Assembly: GCA_900155495.1 (NCBI GenBank)
Contig: FTLJ01000223.1
Span: forward strand, 1 to 64,000
DNA: 64,000 nt
DNA from: Porogramme epimiltina
Lineage: Eukaryota; Basidiomycota; Agaricomycetes; Polyporales; Polyporaceae
Reading direction: 5' to 3'
A program made the position numbers and the translations under genes. The notes beneath the pieces are model-generated. The model was given only the letters and a program-made list of their open reading frames with translations. It did no database searches and was not told where the DNA came from. Below, one piece after another: positions 26,702-39,872 of the stretch. Numbering within the stretch: position 1 is the stretch's first letter; each line of letters begins with the position of its first letter.

Positions 26702-27694
26702 GGTTGATTGTGTGGAAAGTGTCTGGGTGTCGAAGAGGACGGGGTGTGGGACAAGGGGCTAAGGGTGATTGAGAATGAGGGGGGCGTACCTTGGCAGCTT
26801 GGGAGACTTTATAGACTGAGCGGAGACGAGGCTTTGTAATTCCACAGCAGAAGAAGCTTGACATGCTCCAATCGATGTCGTCTGTATCGGTAGTTTGTGA
26901 ATCACCGTGTCCTCCTTCCCTCCAGGGAGGCGATCATCGTCAACTTACCAATGTCTTGAGCGGCGGAACCCCGTGCGGGACTGCGGCGGGGCCTTGCTAG
27001 CGAGAAAAAGCTTGTAACCCCCTACGAGGATGGCGGCGCGCGATGCTTTTGTACCGAGGGCCATTGCGAGCGTGGTCCGGGCGTGGACCACCCACCTCGA
27101 GGGTGCAGCGGCTTCAAGCCGCCTCCGATTTCCGAGCGGGCAACGCGCCAGCCGGCCTCTGATCGCGATCGAGACCTTCATTTTGTATGGGTATGGAATG
27201 CATAGATGTCAAGTAAGCGGTTCTAAAGGAATGCCAACGGGGCGCCAACTCTTGAAGGGATTCAATACGCGTCGGGCGTAAAGTGGGGGCGTAGTGATGT
27301 CGTCCTCGGTCGCGTGCGGGAGGGTGTGTGGACTTGCCGCGCATTCCTGATGGGTTGAGGGAAGTGCCGAAAAGAACTCGATAAGTACACAGTCGCCGAG
27401 TGACTCGAGTCAGAGGTGCGGACAGATAGCACAGTACACGCGCAGCGACAACGGGGCAGAGAGAACAGCGCAGAGATGCGCCCGAGCACCTATTGCACTG
27501 CCCTATTGACGGACTATTATAACGTTACTAGTCCATCTATTAGACGACTTCAAGGACTGTAATGAATGAGATCATCGAGTGCTTATCTCGTTGATTAGAT
27601 CGTTACTTACGGAGCCGCAACAGGCCACGTTTACTCCTTAGCCGCCACCGCTAACTGTCTGCTCGCTGTGCTGCGCAGCGAGCAACCACTCTCC
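26702..27694. other. Divergent intergenic region, possible short exons
   Basis: About 1 kb between the dehydrogenase (-) and VPS10 (+) starts. On the minus strand a short frame beginning MSSFFCCGITKPRL (about 26864) runs to a GTACGC donor. It might be an upstream exon or a small unrelated gene; I could not link it to a family. A second minus-strand frame lies at 26945-27181. Both promoters are presumably here. Confidence 0.35.
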
Positions 27695-30600
27695 ATGGCC
27701 CCCCACCACAGGGCTCTCGTTCTCCTCTGGAGCCTGGCCTTATGGCTTGCGCTCGCCACCGGCCAACCCCAATCCACGATAAACTACTTCGACAATCTCC
27801 CCGCCAGGCTGTTCTTCTTCGATGACGCGACGGTATGTACCGCGTGGTACCCCGATGACGCCTGCTCACGCTCGCTTCGGCAGGACGCTATCTACCACGA
27901 CGTCGTCAAAGGCAATGTTATCGTTTCACCAGATGAAGGGAAGACTTGGAAACAGGCGGACGGTGTGCCTGAGGGAGAGGCGGCCATGGTCATCGAGCAC
28001 CCGTTTGATAATAGGCTGGTGCGTGCGCTATGTTGTGTACCCGTTTCATCGCTGACCGTCCACTAGGCATTCATCCTCTCGCGAGGGAAAACACATTGGC
28101 GGACCACGGACAGGGGAAAGTCATGGCAGACCTTCACCATGCCCTTGCCTCCCGCGCTCATAGGACGACCGCTCTCCTTCCACTCTGATCCGAGCAAGTA
28201 TAACTACATTCTCTACCAAGGCACCGCATGTGACAATTCAGGAGGATGGGGATCCCTCTGCCACGATGAGGTGAGTGTTTGAGTGAACTTCGTAGTTATA
28301 TGTTGGGTCTTCGGTCCAGTGCTACTTCTCTCCAGCCACATGCATGTCCACATTTGTGGCGCCCTTTATGGTTTCGAGACGTATTCTTCCAGTGCCCATT
28401 ACCTCTTCGTACATGCCACCAGCGCGCTAATTCGCTTCCCCTAGACATATTTTACGACGGACGCTTTTGCGGACACGCGGCTGCTCATGCTAGACACCTC
28501 GCGCTGTCAATTCGCACACAGCAGCAAAGATTTCAAGCACGAAGCCCACCCCGATCTCATCTACTGCGTCGCTTTCGACTCATCATCGACCTCCGGAAGC
28601 CACTCGTTGGCAGCAAGTCGCGTCTACTCGTCGACGGATTTCTTCCAGACCGAGAAGAAGCTTGAGGACTTCGGCATTGGGAAGAACGCGCGAGGCGTCG
28701 TCGCGTTCGCCATAGTGTCCAAGTTTGCCGTAGTGGCGATGAAAGACCTCGACGGAGGTTCGCGTAACGAGATGATTCTATATGTCTCTGTGGACACGAA
28801 GACTTGGGCCAAGGCGTCCTTCCCGCACTCCACCTCCGCTCGACTACGCGAGAATGCGTACACTATCGTCGAGTCGACGACACACTCCCTCGCTGTAGAT
28901 GTGCTCAACCACGACCGGAGCGCGATCGGCACGCTATTCGTCAGCAACTCAAACGGCACTTTCTTCGTCGAGTCGCTCAAGGACACCAACAGAAACGAGA
29001 TGGGCTACGTGGACTTTGAGACCATTTACGGCGTCGAGGGAGTTGGTCTTGCAAATGTGGTGCGCAACGCTCAGGAAGTCGACTCGCATCACTCCATGAA
29101 GCAGCTTCAAACTCGCATCACTTTCGACGACGGTGGGTGTCTATCTAGAAACCGGTTATTCCTCCCCATTGACAAATTGTTAGGTCGTTCGTGGTCGCGA
29201 CTTCGCCCACCAAGTGAGGACAGTGACGGACGTCGCATCTCGTGCAGCCCAGGCGACGACGACTGCTCGCTTCATCTCCACTCCGTGACACTCCCGCACA
29301 ACTTTGGCCGAGTGTTCTCATCCCCTGCGCCTGGTATCGTGATGGGCGTTGGCTCTATCGGGAACTACTTGAAGCCATACGAAGAGTCCGAAACGTTCCT
29401 CAGCACGGATGGTGGCGTGACGTGGAAGATGGTCCATCAGGGCGCACACAAGTATGAATTCGGCGACCAGGGCAGCATTCTCGTCACAGTCAACGACGAG
29501 GAGGGCGCGAATGAAATCAACTATTCGACGGACTTCGGCAGAAGTTGGTGTGTGCTTCCCTTCACTCTAACGTACTTCGATTCTCACATATCACATCACT
29601 ACAGGCAGAGATACGACTTTGGTCTTCGTCTTCGTGCACGTCTTCTCACCACCGTCGGCGACTCGACCTCGCAAAAGTTCTTACTCATCGGCCAAGTCGC
29701 ACGTTCAGATCAGAAGAGTGGCCAGGGTCGTTTCGCCGCAGTCTTCCTCGATTTTGCTACCCTGTCAAGACCCAAGTGTTCCGATAGCGATTTTGAACCT
29801 TGGTTTGCTCGTTCGTCTACTCACGAGTGCCTGATGGGCCACAGGGTATGTCCGTCGTGGATTGCGTTCATTCTCAGCCTGACGACTCCTGTAGCAATCG
29901 TACCGTCGCCGCAGGCCCGATGCTAACTGCTATGTCGGCGAGAAGTTCCGCGACCCTGTTCCATCTGAGGACCCATGCCCTTGCAGGGACGAAGACTACG
30001 AGTGGTACGTGTCTTTCAGGAGTCGAAATCCGTAAACATTCTCAAATACGCTCTACAGCGATTACAACTTCATTAAGGTCAATAACGAATGTGTTGCCGC
30101 AGGACCGGAGCCTATTCCCGACAACGTCTGCTTGGAACCGCATGAGACGTATATGGGCTCTTCTGGTTATCGTTTGATCCCCGGCAACACATGCGACCGA
30201 GAACGTGGTGTCAAAAAGGACGATAAAGTTCAGAAGTCATGCGGAAATGCTCAACCGCAAGAGGGGCAAATCATTCACCGCATCGTGAGTACTGACCCGT
30301 TACCACCCAGACGCGGCTAACACCTGTCGCTCCGATAGCAACCATTCCCTGCTCCGCTCGTCCAGTACTCGTACTTTGCTAAGTCCACGACCATCCTAGC
30401 CCGTCTCGCAGATCATAGTGTTTGGCAGTCTCCGAACGAAGGTTACACATGGAACCAGATCCAGCCTGGCGAGACGTTTGTCGCGTTCTACCACCACACC
30501 TTCGCCAACGATCGTGCATACCTGATCACGAACGACAAGTACTACTGGTACACGACGGATACAGGACGATCGTGGAACAAGATGACCACCCAGACGCTGG

Positions 30601-32997
30601 CGAACTCGTTTGGGCTGCCCGTGCTCCACTTCCACCCCAAGAACTCGGATTGGATCATTTGGACCGGGAGCGAGGGTTGCACAGGCTTCGGGGAGAACTG
30701 TCACGTGCAGACGCACTACTCCCTGGACAACGGGCGCAAATGGGAGGAGGTCGGCAAGTATATGCGCAACTGTGCTTGGGCGCGCGATGAAGAACTTCTC
30801 GTGGACCCGCGCCAGATTATATGCGAATCGTTCAAGGACAAGAAGGGTAACCAGCGCGCGTTCACGATGGACAACCCCCTTGAACTCATTGGCGGCACGG
30901 ACTTCTTCAATAAGCAGACGAAGCTCTTCGACCATGTCGTTGGTTTCGCGAAGTTCTCGGAGTTCTTGATCGTCGCGGAGGTAAGTCCTGCATCCGGGTA
31001 CGTTGCTCACGCCAGGGAGCTCATGCCAGTTTCAGTACCAAACACAAAAACGTACTCTGGACATCCAAGTCTCGCTTGACGGACGAATTTTCGCCCCTGG
31101 CGAGTTCCCACCCAACATGCGTCCGGAACAGCATGTAAGTAGTACGGTGTCCGCTCCCCCAAGATGATACTCACCATTTCCCAGGCGTACACCATCCTCG
31201 AGTCGAGCACGAAATCCGTCTTCCTTCACGTGACCACCTCGGAGCCACCAGCGCCTTTCTGGGGTAACATCCTCAAATCAAACTCCAATGGAACGTACTT
31301 CGGCCTGTCTATCGACAATGTTAACAGGAACGATGCTGGCTACGTCGACTTCGAGAAGATGATTGACCTCGACGGAATCGCGCTGATCAATGTTGTTGGG
31401 AATCCTCACGAAGCACCCTTGACTGGACGTAAGCTGCTGCAGTCAAGGATCACGCACAATGATGGTAGGCTAGACGTCGCATCATCATTGCACCCTTCGC
31501 TCACAACTCACATAGGCGGCTCCTGGAGGCCCTTGACTCCGCCGTCCATGGACTCCCTAGGCAATCGCTACGCATGTGATAATACGGTTAGTTGATAGGC
31601 TCATGCCGCCAGCTCAAGCTCATCCCTCCCAACAGAAGTGCGCTCTGCACGTCCATGGCTACACTGAACGCTACGACGTGCGCGCCACCTACAGTACACC
31701 CTCCGTCCCAGGGTTGATGATGGCAGTGGGCAACGTCGGTGAATACCTCGAAGGCTACGACCAAAGCGACACCTTCCTCAGCCGTGATGCGGGCTTTACT
31801 TGGGAGGAGGTCCACAAAGACGCGCACCTCTGGGAGTTTGGCGACTCAGGCTCGATCCTCATCATGGCGAACGACGAAGGTCCGACAGACCACGTCATGT
31901 TTAGCACTGACGAGGGCAAGAAGTGGCGCGAGTACAAATTCACGGACGAGGCCATACGTGTCAAGTCGATTGTCACAGTCCCCGAGGACACAAGCAGGCG
32001 CTTCATCCTCATGGGCTACTCCCCCCGTGCGAAGAATGGCGCGGTCGCGGTTCACCTCGACTTCTCGTCCTTGACGCGCAAGATGTGCAAGCTCGACCCC
32101 GAGGACCCTGTCAACGACGATTTCGAGCTGTGGAGCCCTAGTGAGGAGCGCGAAGAACAGTGCTTGTTCGGACATCAGGTACGTCCTTACAGTGCATACA
32201 CGATGCATCATATGGCCGTTTTACTCACAGGTGCTGCAGACACTTTACCACCGACGCCGGCGTCACGCCCAATGTATTGTGGGCGATCAGGAGAAGGCAA
32301 AGGTGAAGATCGTCAAGAACTGCGAGTGCAAGCAAATCGACTTCGAGTGGTACGTCCCTTTGACGTTCCTCGGGTGTGACGCGATATTGACGCCTTTACA
32401 GTGAATTCAATCACGTACGAGAAAACGGAGAGTGCGTCCTTCTCCCAGGCCTCGGCCCTAGGGACCCGGACATGGCAGCGCAGTGCCGCGACGGCGCCTC
32501 AGAGTGGTACGACCTGACCGCCTACCGCAAGATCCCCGTCTCGACTTGCGAAGGCGGCACCCGATTGGACCGTGGCACAGCACACCCGTGCCCAGGCATC
32601 AGCGGCCACGGCTCGTTCTTCTGGCTCATGATGTTCTTCATCCCCATTGCTTTCGCGGGCCTCATCGGCTACTGGTGGCACCGCCGCGGAAGCTCTCGCA
32701 GAGGGTACGTCTCTTTCCCCTTCCAGGCTATGTACTACAAACTAACAATCGGGCTGCAGAGCGATTCGTCTACCAGGTGGGGAGGCGGGTCCGCGATACA
32801 GCGACGACTCTGGGGTGCTGTCGACGCTGGCGAGCATCCCGTGGTTCCTCATCGGCCTCGGGGGCATCGCGTACGAGTGGGTCGCAGAAAAGGTCGAGTC
32901 TGCGTACGTTCAGATGCGCGGGCGCAGCGGGTACGGTTACCGGAACCTGTCTGCGGACGAGGACGCGCAGATCCTGCGGTTCGAGGACGAGGAGTGA
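27695..32997 (+). CDS. VPS10: Vps10/sortilin-type vacuolar sorting receptor
   Basis: A type I membrane receptor that carries soluble hydrolases from the late Golgi to the endosome/vacuole. It starts with a signal peptide ([20 protein letters not shown], cleavage near ATGQ). It contains two Vps10 domains (about 27.78-29.85 and 30.35-32.15 kb) with Asp-box repeats such as [36 protein letters not shown] and STDEGKKW. Each domain is followed by a cysteine-rich 10CC module (about 29.83-30.28 and 32.15-32.58 kb). A single transmembrane helix ([19 protein letters not shown]) is followed by an acidic cytosolic tail ending ILRFEDEE. More than ten short introns with standard ends are needed, and I found no break. 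The two-domain layout matches fungal Vps10 proteins. Confidence 0.93.
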
Positions 32998-35289
32998 GCC
33001 GCACCGCGTGGACTGCGCTAGAAGGCCGGAGGGGAGACGGGGCCGCGCGGCTCTGCTGGCGCGCTGCTGCCGTCGTGTCGTACACCTAGCATTGTTGTTG
33101 ATTACTAGTACTGCCTCCGTCGGGCTCGCTGACTGCTAATACGCTCTCGAGTACACTCTGCCCCAGTATAGCTCTGGATGTATATGCCTATTGTATGTAT
33201 TGTCGTGTCGCGGGGTCGGCTCGCGGCATGGATCGGAAGGGACTCTATATAATTATTTAGTTCCAAACCAACCCTATCCTTCAACGTGACTAAAGTCGGT
33301 ACTGTAGGAGGCAGGAGAAGTCTCAGAAGGTGACATGCCCTGCACGATCTCGTCAAAGGGGCGTCTGTTGCATTGGGAGCGTGAGCCGCGCGGCAGGCCG
33401 TACTGTACTACCTGTGTTCAGATGTAACACTGACCGGAGCATATAAAGGCTGACGGAGGGAAGAAAGTAGGGCGGCCCGGGGGTATACGGACCTTTCTCC
33501 TCCACTTGACCGAGACCATGCTACAGGGCCAATGAGCATGCAGGAACCAACGAAGCCCCCCATACCCCGAACATGCCGGGCCTGAGTAGGGGGGTCAGAT
33601 CGGGGTGAGGGTTAGTCCGGCTGCACAGAGGGACGGGCGATGAGGCAGGCTCGACGTACTCGTGGAACGCTCCATGGCACATCTGGCAAGGGCGAACATG
33701 CCCCTTGGCGTCCATACTACGCAGACGTGAAGCGAGCAGTGGGCCGCGACTTCTGTCAGAATTGTTGTCGTCTCCCCGACCACGGCGGCGCGCTGGGGTT
33801 GCCGAGTAGAGGTGGTGGTGGCGGCCGGTTTACAGGTCGCGGGAAACATGAAGGCCGTGGTGAACGGGCCACATATCATAAGCGGTTGATGGTTCGGCGG
33901 AGAGCAGAAGGGCGGGGTCAAGGGAAGCGCGTCCTATGGGCGCGACAGCGAGTACGGGAGCTGTATTGATGGCGGCTGTCCCGACCAAAGCGCTGTGCAG
34001 CGCTGTCGGAGGTTTGGTAGATGCGGAGTCAAGCTGGGAGTAGATAATGTCAGTACGAGCCGAGTGCGAGCGGAGTATGCACGGCTAGTAGGGGCAGGGT
34101 GGTGTGGCATGTGTGGGTAAAGTGTGAGTAGTAGAGCAGGGGCGGGCTCACCTTCGTTGAGGTTGTGCAATGAGCATAGCTAGAAACAGACGGTGAATGA
34201 ACGGTCTCGGCCGCTGTTGCGAATGGTAGGTCCACGATCGGGACCATGGACGACAGTGTTGCAAGGTGTACAATGATGTGAACAGGGCGTTGTCAGCATT
34301 AGGGAAGACGAGGGTCGTCGAGGAAGCCTTGTTGTGCACGGCGGTCCAGCGAGTGTAGGGGGGACGGTGTGCAGATACCATGCGCCCAAGTGAGGCTCAC
34401 TATCGCCCCTCGCAACCGAGTCGGGCTGGACCCACGGGTTCCATATGTCGGCATCCTCAGGCGCGAGACGAGCGTTGCCTAGTAGCGCCTTCAGTGCGTG
34501 CGACCATGACCTGTCCGGCGCAGCGAATTAGACCGATAACGGGAATTTGTAGAGAAGCCTCCAAAGTTTGCAAACCTGCGTAGCGATTTATTGTAATGAC
34601 CAAGGTGCCCATTGCCCTGCGCAATGTGCCAGAATGTGCCCAACTAGTGGCGGGAGCTGCTAGCGTCAACCTTGGCACACGGCTGGTTTTCATCGGCCGA
34701 TATCTCCGACCATCCGACTTTCCCGGACACTCACTAAGCCGCTGGCCTGGGTGGCAAGTTGCGCAGGTTTACCACTTCAACTTCGATCTCGCCCCGGCCC
34801 ACGCGTTGTGCATCGTGGTGCATTCGATCTTACCATGCATCATTCACAAGAATGCCACTCTCTACTGCTAGTGAGGAAAGTTGAGCCGGCGTCCAAGATT
34901 TGCTGGCAGCTATGAGTCGGTCCACCTTGATGATTACCGCGGCCTCCAGTCAAGACGTCTGCCATTTTTGTCGCCGCGAACAACTTCGATCAGGCGTAGG
35001 CTCTCCGTGGCTATGCGCCATCTCGGTATGTCTCGCATGCTAACTGCTAAACGCCGCTGCAGTCTGATAGGAGGACTTGCGTGGTCCTAGCCTTTAGCTG
35101 GGTCGAGGTTGCCCTGCTCGAGCAATAACGGTGCTTATTTATTTACCTAGGACCATCGGTTTCTCCCAGAGGATCCCTTGTGATGACCTAGTGTAAGTGG
35201 CACCATCTCCTAAAGGCCAAACGCTGTCTCATCCCCGTCGCAGTGCCCAGAGATATGGATGGAAGCCAAGAGATTAGGACAGCAAACTT
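32998..35289. other. Gene-poor stretch
   Basis: About 2.3 kb downstream of VPS10. Long open frames exist on both strands (for example minus 33595-33921) but have no signal peptide, domain or splicing that would support a gene. Nothing is recognised apart from the minisatellite at its right edge. Confidence 0.45.
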
Positions 35290-35388
35290 CTCGCCACCTT
35301 CTCGCCGCCTGCTCGCCGCCTGCTCGCCGCCTGCTCGCCGCCTGCTCGCCGCCTGCTCGCCGCCTGCTCGCCGCCTGCTCGCCGCCTT
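35290..35388. repeat. 11-bp minisatellite, nine tandem units
   Basis: Nine head-to-tail copies of CTCGCCGCCTG. The first unit differs at one internal position and ends in TT. Units two to eight are identical, and the last ends in TT. The 11-base period is not a multiple of three, so any frame through it cycles through three peptide repeats. The near identity of the units implies recent expansion. Confidence 0.95.
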
Positions 35389-35741
35389 CGGGCGTTGGAG
35401 CCCTCCGGATAAAGTCCGCGCTCTCAAAATAGTCTAGGTTCGCCCTCTGCTATGTCGCGGTCCCCATGTATCATTCTCAATCTCCAAGGCATATGTTGAT
35501 TCTTCCTCGCAGACGTTCATGTCCGGGGTGCCCGGGCATCTCATCTTGTCAATATTATGGCATTGGGCTGTGGTTAGAGAGAACTGTGTCTACGGTCACT
35601 GCCAGCCCACCCTTCTGTGGCCTACTCACGTCATGTCATGACTGAGGTTCTATGCTACCGTGACGGGTACAAAAATGTCGCAGGGCAATCCATAGTCAAG
35701 CAATCCCCTCATTAGCCATTCCCTAAACCCCAACCTGGACG
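35389..35741. other. Intergenic region before DUF6533 copy E
   Basis: About 350 bases, presumably holding the promoter of the following gene. No clear TATA element or other feature. Confidence 0.35.
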
Positions 35742-37470
35742 ATGCCCCTCATTTTTCCGGGTTCCCTCGATGCTTCCAGCCTAGTCTCAGACTACGGCAG
35801 CCTGTGAGTATGTCGACTTCGCCCGAGATATCTTGCTGACGCGCAATCTTTCCAGCTCTATCAACTCGTACAGTCGCGTGGCGACAGCTGGTATGGGTGA
35901 CTCCTTTGGTCCTCAGAACGGGTTTTACTTACGAGAGGTTTTTAAGCTTTTGTAACCTACGACTATTTCATCACTCTCGACGAGGAAGTTAAGCTGTTCT
36001 GGAACCGCAAATGGAGCATAGCCTCAGCCCTGTTCCTCATCAATCGTTACCTGGTGCTCATCCTTCGACTCTGCAACCTCCTTGGCTTCGTGCATATGCC
36101 CGACCACGTGCGCCGTTTCTTATGCCTCTTGTCATTTGACACAACTTCTAAGATGGCGCTGCCTGTTACAGAGGTGTGCTCGTTCGCGTATTGCTTCGAA
36201 AGCACTGCTCAGATTACTCCTGTAGATGCGCCACTTCGGCGGAGGTGGTCCTAGCATTTACGCTCTTGCAATATGTTCCATGGGCATGTATGTCTCTAGC
36301 TCTTGCTCAAAGGGTGTGGAAGCTGGCTGACAAGATTTTAGTGTTCTCAGCAATGCGCGCACTCGCATTAACGCAAAACCGCCCCCTCGCATCCCTCATA
36401 TTAATCCTTTACCTCACCACGCCAGCGATTAATCTAGTGCGTCCCGATTTTAGTCTTATGTATACTCTCCTCGTCCTGATCATATCTGGTTCTAGTCTTT
36501 GTTCCCTCTTGGTTTCACCGGCGCTCAAGACCCGATCTTTGGTTGTACAGAAGTGAATCCAATGAGTTTTGAGTTATCACGCAAGTAAGTTTGTCTCACG
36601 TGCCAGTATGACACGCTCTCACCCTTTTGAATCATTAGGTGTATGTTTGCTCCTCTTAACTCTGCAGCACGGCCTGACGAAATTTCCCACCGGACAGTTG
36701 TGATTATATGTCGGACTTGCTTTATGCTAGCAGACATTTTGCTTATCGGCATCACGTGGAGAAAGTTTCATGGACCAGGGAGCGTCGGACACAGCGCCAT
36801 CGTTGGCCGTGGCGGTCCTTCGTTCGCCACTGTACTCCTGCATGATGGCAAGTATCTCATGAGCACCAAAGTAGCTTCCAGACACTAACACAAAGCGGGG
36901 TTGCGCAGGCACATTGTATTTCACGTATGATTCTCCTACCATGTCTTTTGGAACCATCTTGACGAACTCGAAACCTCAGGGTTCTCCTTTTCCTCCACAC
37001 CCTCCACTTGACACTATCCCTCTTCTCGGTAATTGTCATATTTTGTCCCGGCGCCAGTCATCTACTCACCATATTTATAGATCCATGTCGCTCTAGAGAG
37101 CCTGAGCTACGGATACGTCACAGTTTTCACAGAAGCGTGCGTACCTTCTACTGAATCACTCATGAGTATACTGTTGAAACACGTTCTTAGCGTGTCAGCT
37201 GTACTCGTGTCACGCTTCCTGTTAGATCTGCAGGCTGCTCACAGGCACGCGACCGGCGGAAGCTACCTCAGTCAAGGCACGGTGGGTAGTTCTCCCGGCT
37301 TCGGCGCCGGCGCCGGAACCTTAGTCTTCGCGGGCTCCCTAGCTTCGTTCGCATTCCCGGAAACCGGCGCCCCGGACGAGAACCGTATGTCCATGGAGGA
37401 CTATGTCATGGCAGGGGACCATGAATCGCAGAAAACTCTTAGCGTCCTTAAACTCACCCTGGAGTCTTGA
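35742..37470 (+). CDS. DUF6533 seven-helix membrane protein, copy E
   Basis: First of three tandem plus-strand copies. Exon 1 is MPLIFPGSLDASSLVSDYGS with a GTGAGT donor. Exon 2 gives SINSYSRVATA. Exon 3 carries AFVTYDYFITLDEEVKLFWN, SALFLINRYLVL and FVHMPDH. The next exon is CATSAEVVLAFTLLQYVPWA. Then come FSAMRALALTQNRPLASL, ICRTCFMLADILLIGITW, FATVLLHDG and TLYFT. The last exon is SAVLVSRFLLDLQAAHRH with a Gly/Ala-rich tail containing LVFAGSLASF, a degenerate form of the shared tail motif. The junction after MPDH could not be joined cleanly in frame with standard ends, so that exon boundary is uncertain. Confidence 0.65.
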
Positions 37471-38101
37471 AGGTCCCCCCTTGTATTTGCACGACCATTT
37501 ACTCGTTGCAATCTAACTGAGCTCAGTCGTCTCATAGAACGCCGAACAGGCTATCCGCATCCTTTCTAACGCCGCCAACACTAAAATCGGCATTGTAGCG
37601 GGCTTAGACGTGCAGATGGTCCCTGGATGCCCTTTAGGAAAGGTACTTGAGAAGATTGTACTATACCCCTGTTTTCTTCAAGGCTTTATGGATGAATTAT
37701 TGTTAGAGAAGTGCTCCATGGGACCCCTTCCTCCGACCACATATGCAAGGCGGCAGCTTCATTCATGACCCCCGACAACATACTGACTCGTCTATATCAT
37801 CTAGGCTATTGGTGACGAAGCAGTCGAGTTTCCTGAGAAACCGAGCTCTCAGCATTCTGCGTATCATAGATGGAAGTCCACGAATCTGATGCGCGTGTCC
37901 TGTCGGCGATCCGACTTCTGAAGGACTTCGGGAACACAGCCGGCGTTCACTGCAGCTACTGTATAATGATCTAACCTTAAGTTTATCCCGGTTCACTTAT
38001 AACACGCTCTCGGTCCTCTGATATGAAATGGAATCCTCATAAACGTATTCTGGAGTCCTTCGGGTGGGTTTTGATCCCACTTTTCAACGACCGGGTCGAC
38101 G
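37471..38101. other. Intergenic region between DUF6533 copies E and F
   Basis: About 630 bases with no recognisable exon. Confidence 0.35.
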
Positions 38102-39872
38102 ATGGATGCGATCTCAGCAATTATCGCAAACTATGCCGCCTTGTGAGTGTGTCGTCTTCTGTCTGGACATCTCATTGACACCCGAATTTCGCTGTCACAG
38201 CCTCAGAGCGAACTACTCCGGCGTCGCTGTCTCCAGTAAATCGTCCATCGGTAATTTACATAAAGTCAAGCTAATACACCATTCATTCACCAGCGCTCGT
38301 CATGTACGAGTACATCATCACCTTCGGGCAGGAAGTGAACCTCTTCTGGTATGGGCGAGCGAATGTCACGGGCGCGCTGGTGCTGTTCGTACTGAACAGA
38401 TACCTGAATCTTGGCCTTCTCATGTACCAGCTGATGAGCGCATTTATAACGTTCTCCGACAAGGTACGTCTTGCATCTCCTTAAGCTCTAACCCTCACCT
38501 GATGGTGCCACCTTTCAGGGGTGCGTGAGCCCATACGCATTACATATGCCACAATTCTCACTTAGATCTCAAAGATGCCAGAGCTCGGGGGCAGCAATTC
38601 AAGTTCTCTCAACCGTTCAATATCTCATTTGGGGAAGTAAGCGTATGATCGCAGGCTTAATTTAAACAAGTGACTGATTATGTTCACGTTAGCGTTTTCT
38701 GGCCTCCGTGCATTCGCACTGAGTAGAAGTTGGCTCGTTTCCACTTTGGTTTTTCTTTTATCAATGGTTACATTCGGATTGAATGTGGTCAGTGGCTTGG
38801 ATCTTGTGATTAGTCCCTCGTTAATCGAATATTCTCAGCGTACGACGTTGATCTCCGCATCCATGGGCATGAACATACCCCAGATCGGATGCGTGGATGC
38901 GTCCGGTTTGAGCCCAGAACTCACGAGGAGGTGAGTTGTGACTCAAATGGGGTCCTAAATACCTATTTACTATTCATATTTATTTAGATGTATGTCCAGA
39001 CCTCAGGCACTCAATTTCTATGTTTTCAATGATTGCTCCACAGATCTCATTGCATCTCGCACCTGCTTAATGTCTGCCGATGCTCTCCTTGTTTTAGTCA
39101 CGTGGCACGCTCTCTACGTCCGCGGTGCACGCAAAGTCAGTTTGAAAGGAGGAAGTTTCGTGCACGTTCTGCTCCGAGACGGTATGTTTTGCACACAAAT
39201 ATGTCTACTTACAAGCATTAGACTTACATCGCTCTCTCTTCGACTACAGGCACCATTTACTTCGCGTAACATGTCCCTCTAGCTCTCCATCTGCAGCTCA
39301 TCATAACTTATAGTCATTTCGTGTAGGATACTTGTGGTCTTGAACACTATGCATCTTACATTATCGTTACTCTCCATAGTAAGTGCTGCTCTTTAATGTG
39401 GAAGACGGACTATAGATGTTATACGCTCCTACCGGCTTAGATTACTTTCCCTCTCCTCTTCACAAGCGACATTCCTATCTTCACGGCGCCGTAGGTTGCT
39501 ACCTATAGGTGTGAACCGATGATATCCTCACAGCGGCTCCCTCACAGCCTCACCGCTATCCTCGTCGCCAGATTTCAATTCGACCTGCAGGCCGCAAACC
39601 GCAAAGCTGTCGACATTGGAACGCTCTCTAACGAACAAGGGGACGGACCGCATTCACACTCCGGCACTCGGTCGCTCATTTTTGAGCGTGCCGTAGGCTC
39701 CCTTGCCGCATCCACCGGGATCATTGAAGACTACGATATTGATGACGATACTTCAAGCCTCGGGGATCCCGTTCTGGACAAGCCCGAAGAACATAGGAGC
39801 ATCAGCGATGCCGGGGAAGCCGCGCGTATCACGGAAGGACATGAGATAACTGAAGTTCCACTGGCCGCGTAG
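38102..39872 (+). CDS. DUF6533 seven-helix membrane protein, copy F
   Basis: One of the best preserved copies. Exon 1 is MDAISAIIANYAAL. Exon 2 gives LRANYSGVAVS. Exon 3 carries YEYIITFGQEVNLFWYGR, VLNRYLNLGLLMYQLM and FITFSDK. The next exon is RCQSSGAAIQVLSTVQYLIW. Then follow FSGLRAFALSRSWLVSTLVF, the extracellular-type segment MGMNIPQIGCVDASG, IASRTCLMSADALLVLVTW, FVHVLLRDG and TIYFA. The last exon is TAILVARFQFDLQAANRK with a tail containing LIFERAVGSLAAST. Nearly all junctions have standard splice ends. The tail motif FER-VGSL matches copies A and G. Confidence 0.75.

Noticed and set aside
33595..34390. Possible small genes on either strand downstream of VPS10
   Set aside because: Open but low-complexity frames, no signal peptide or domain, no consistent splice pattern.
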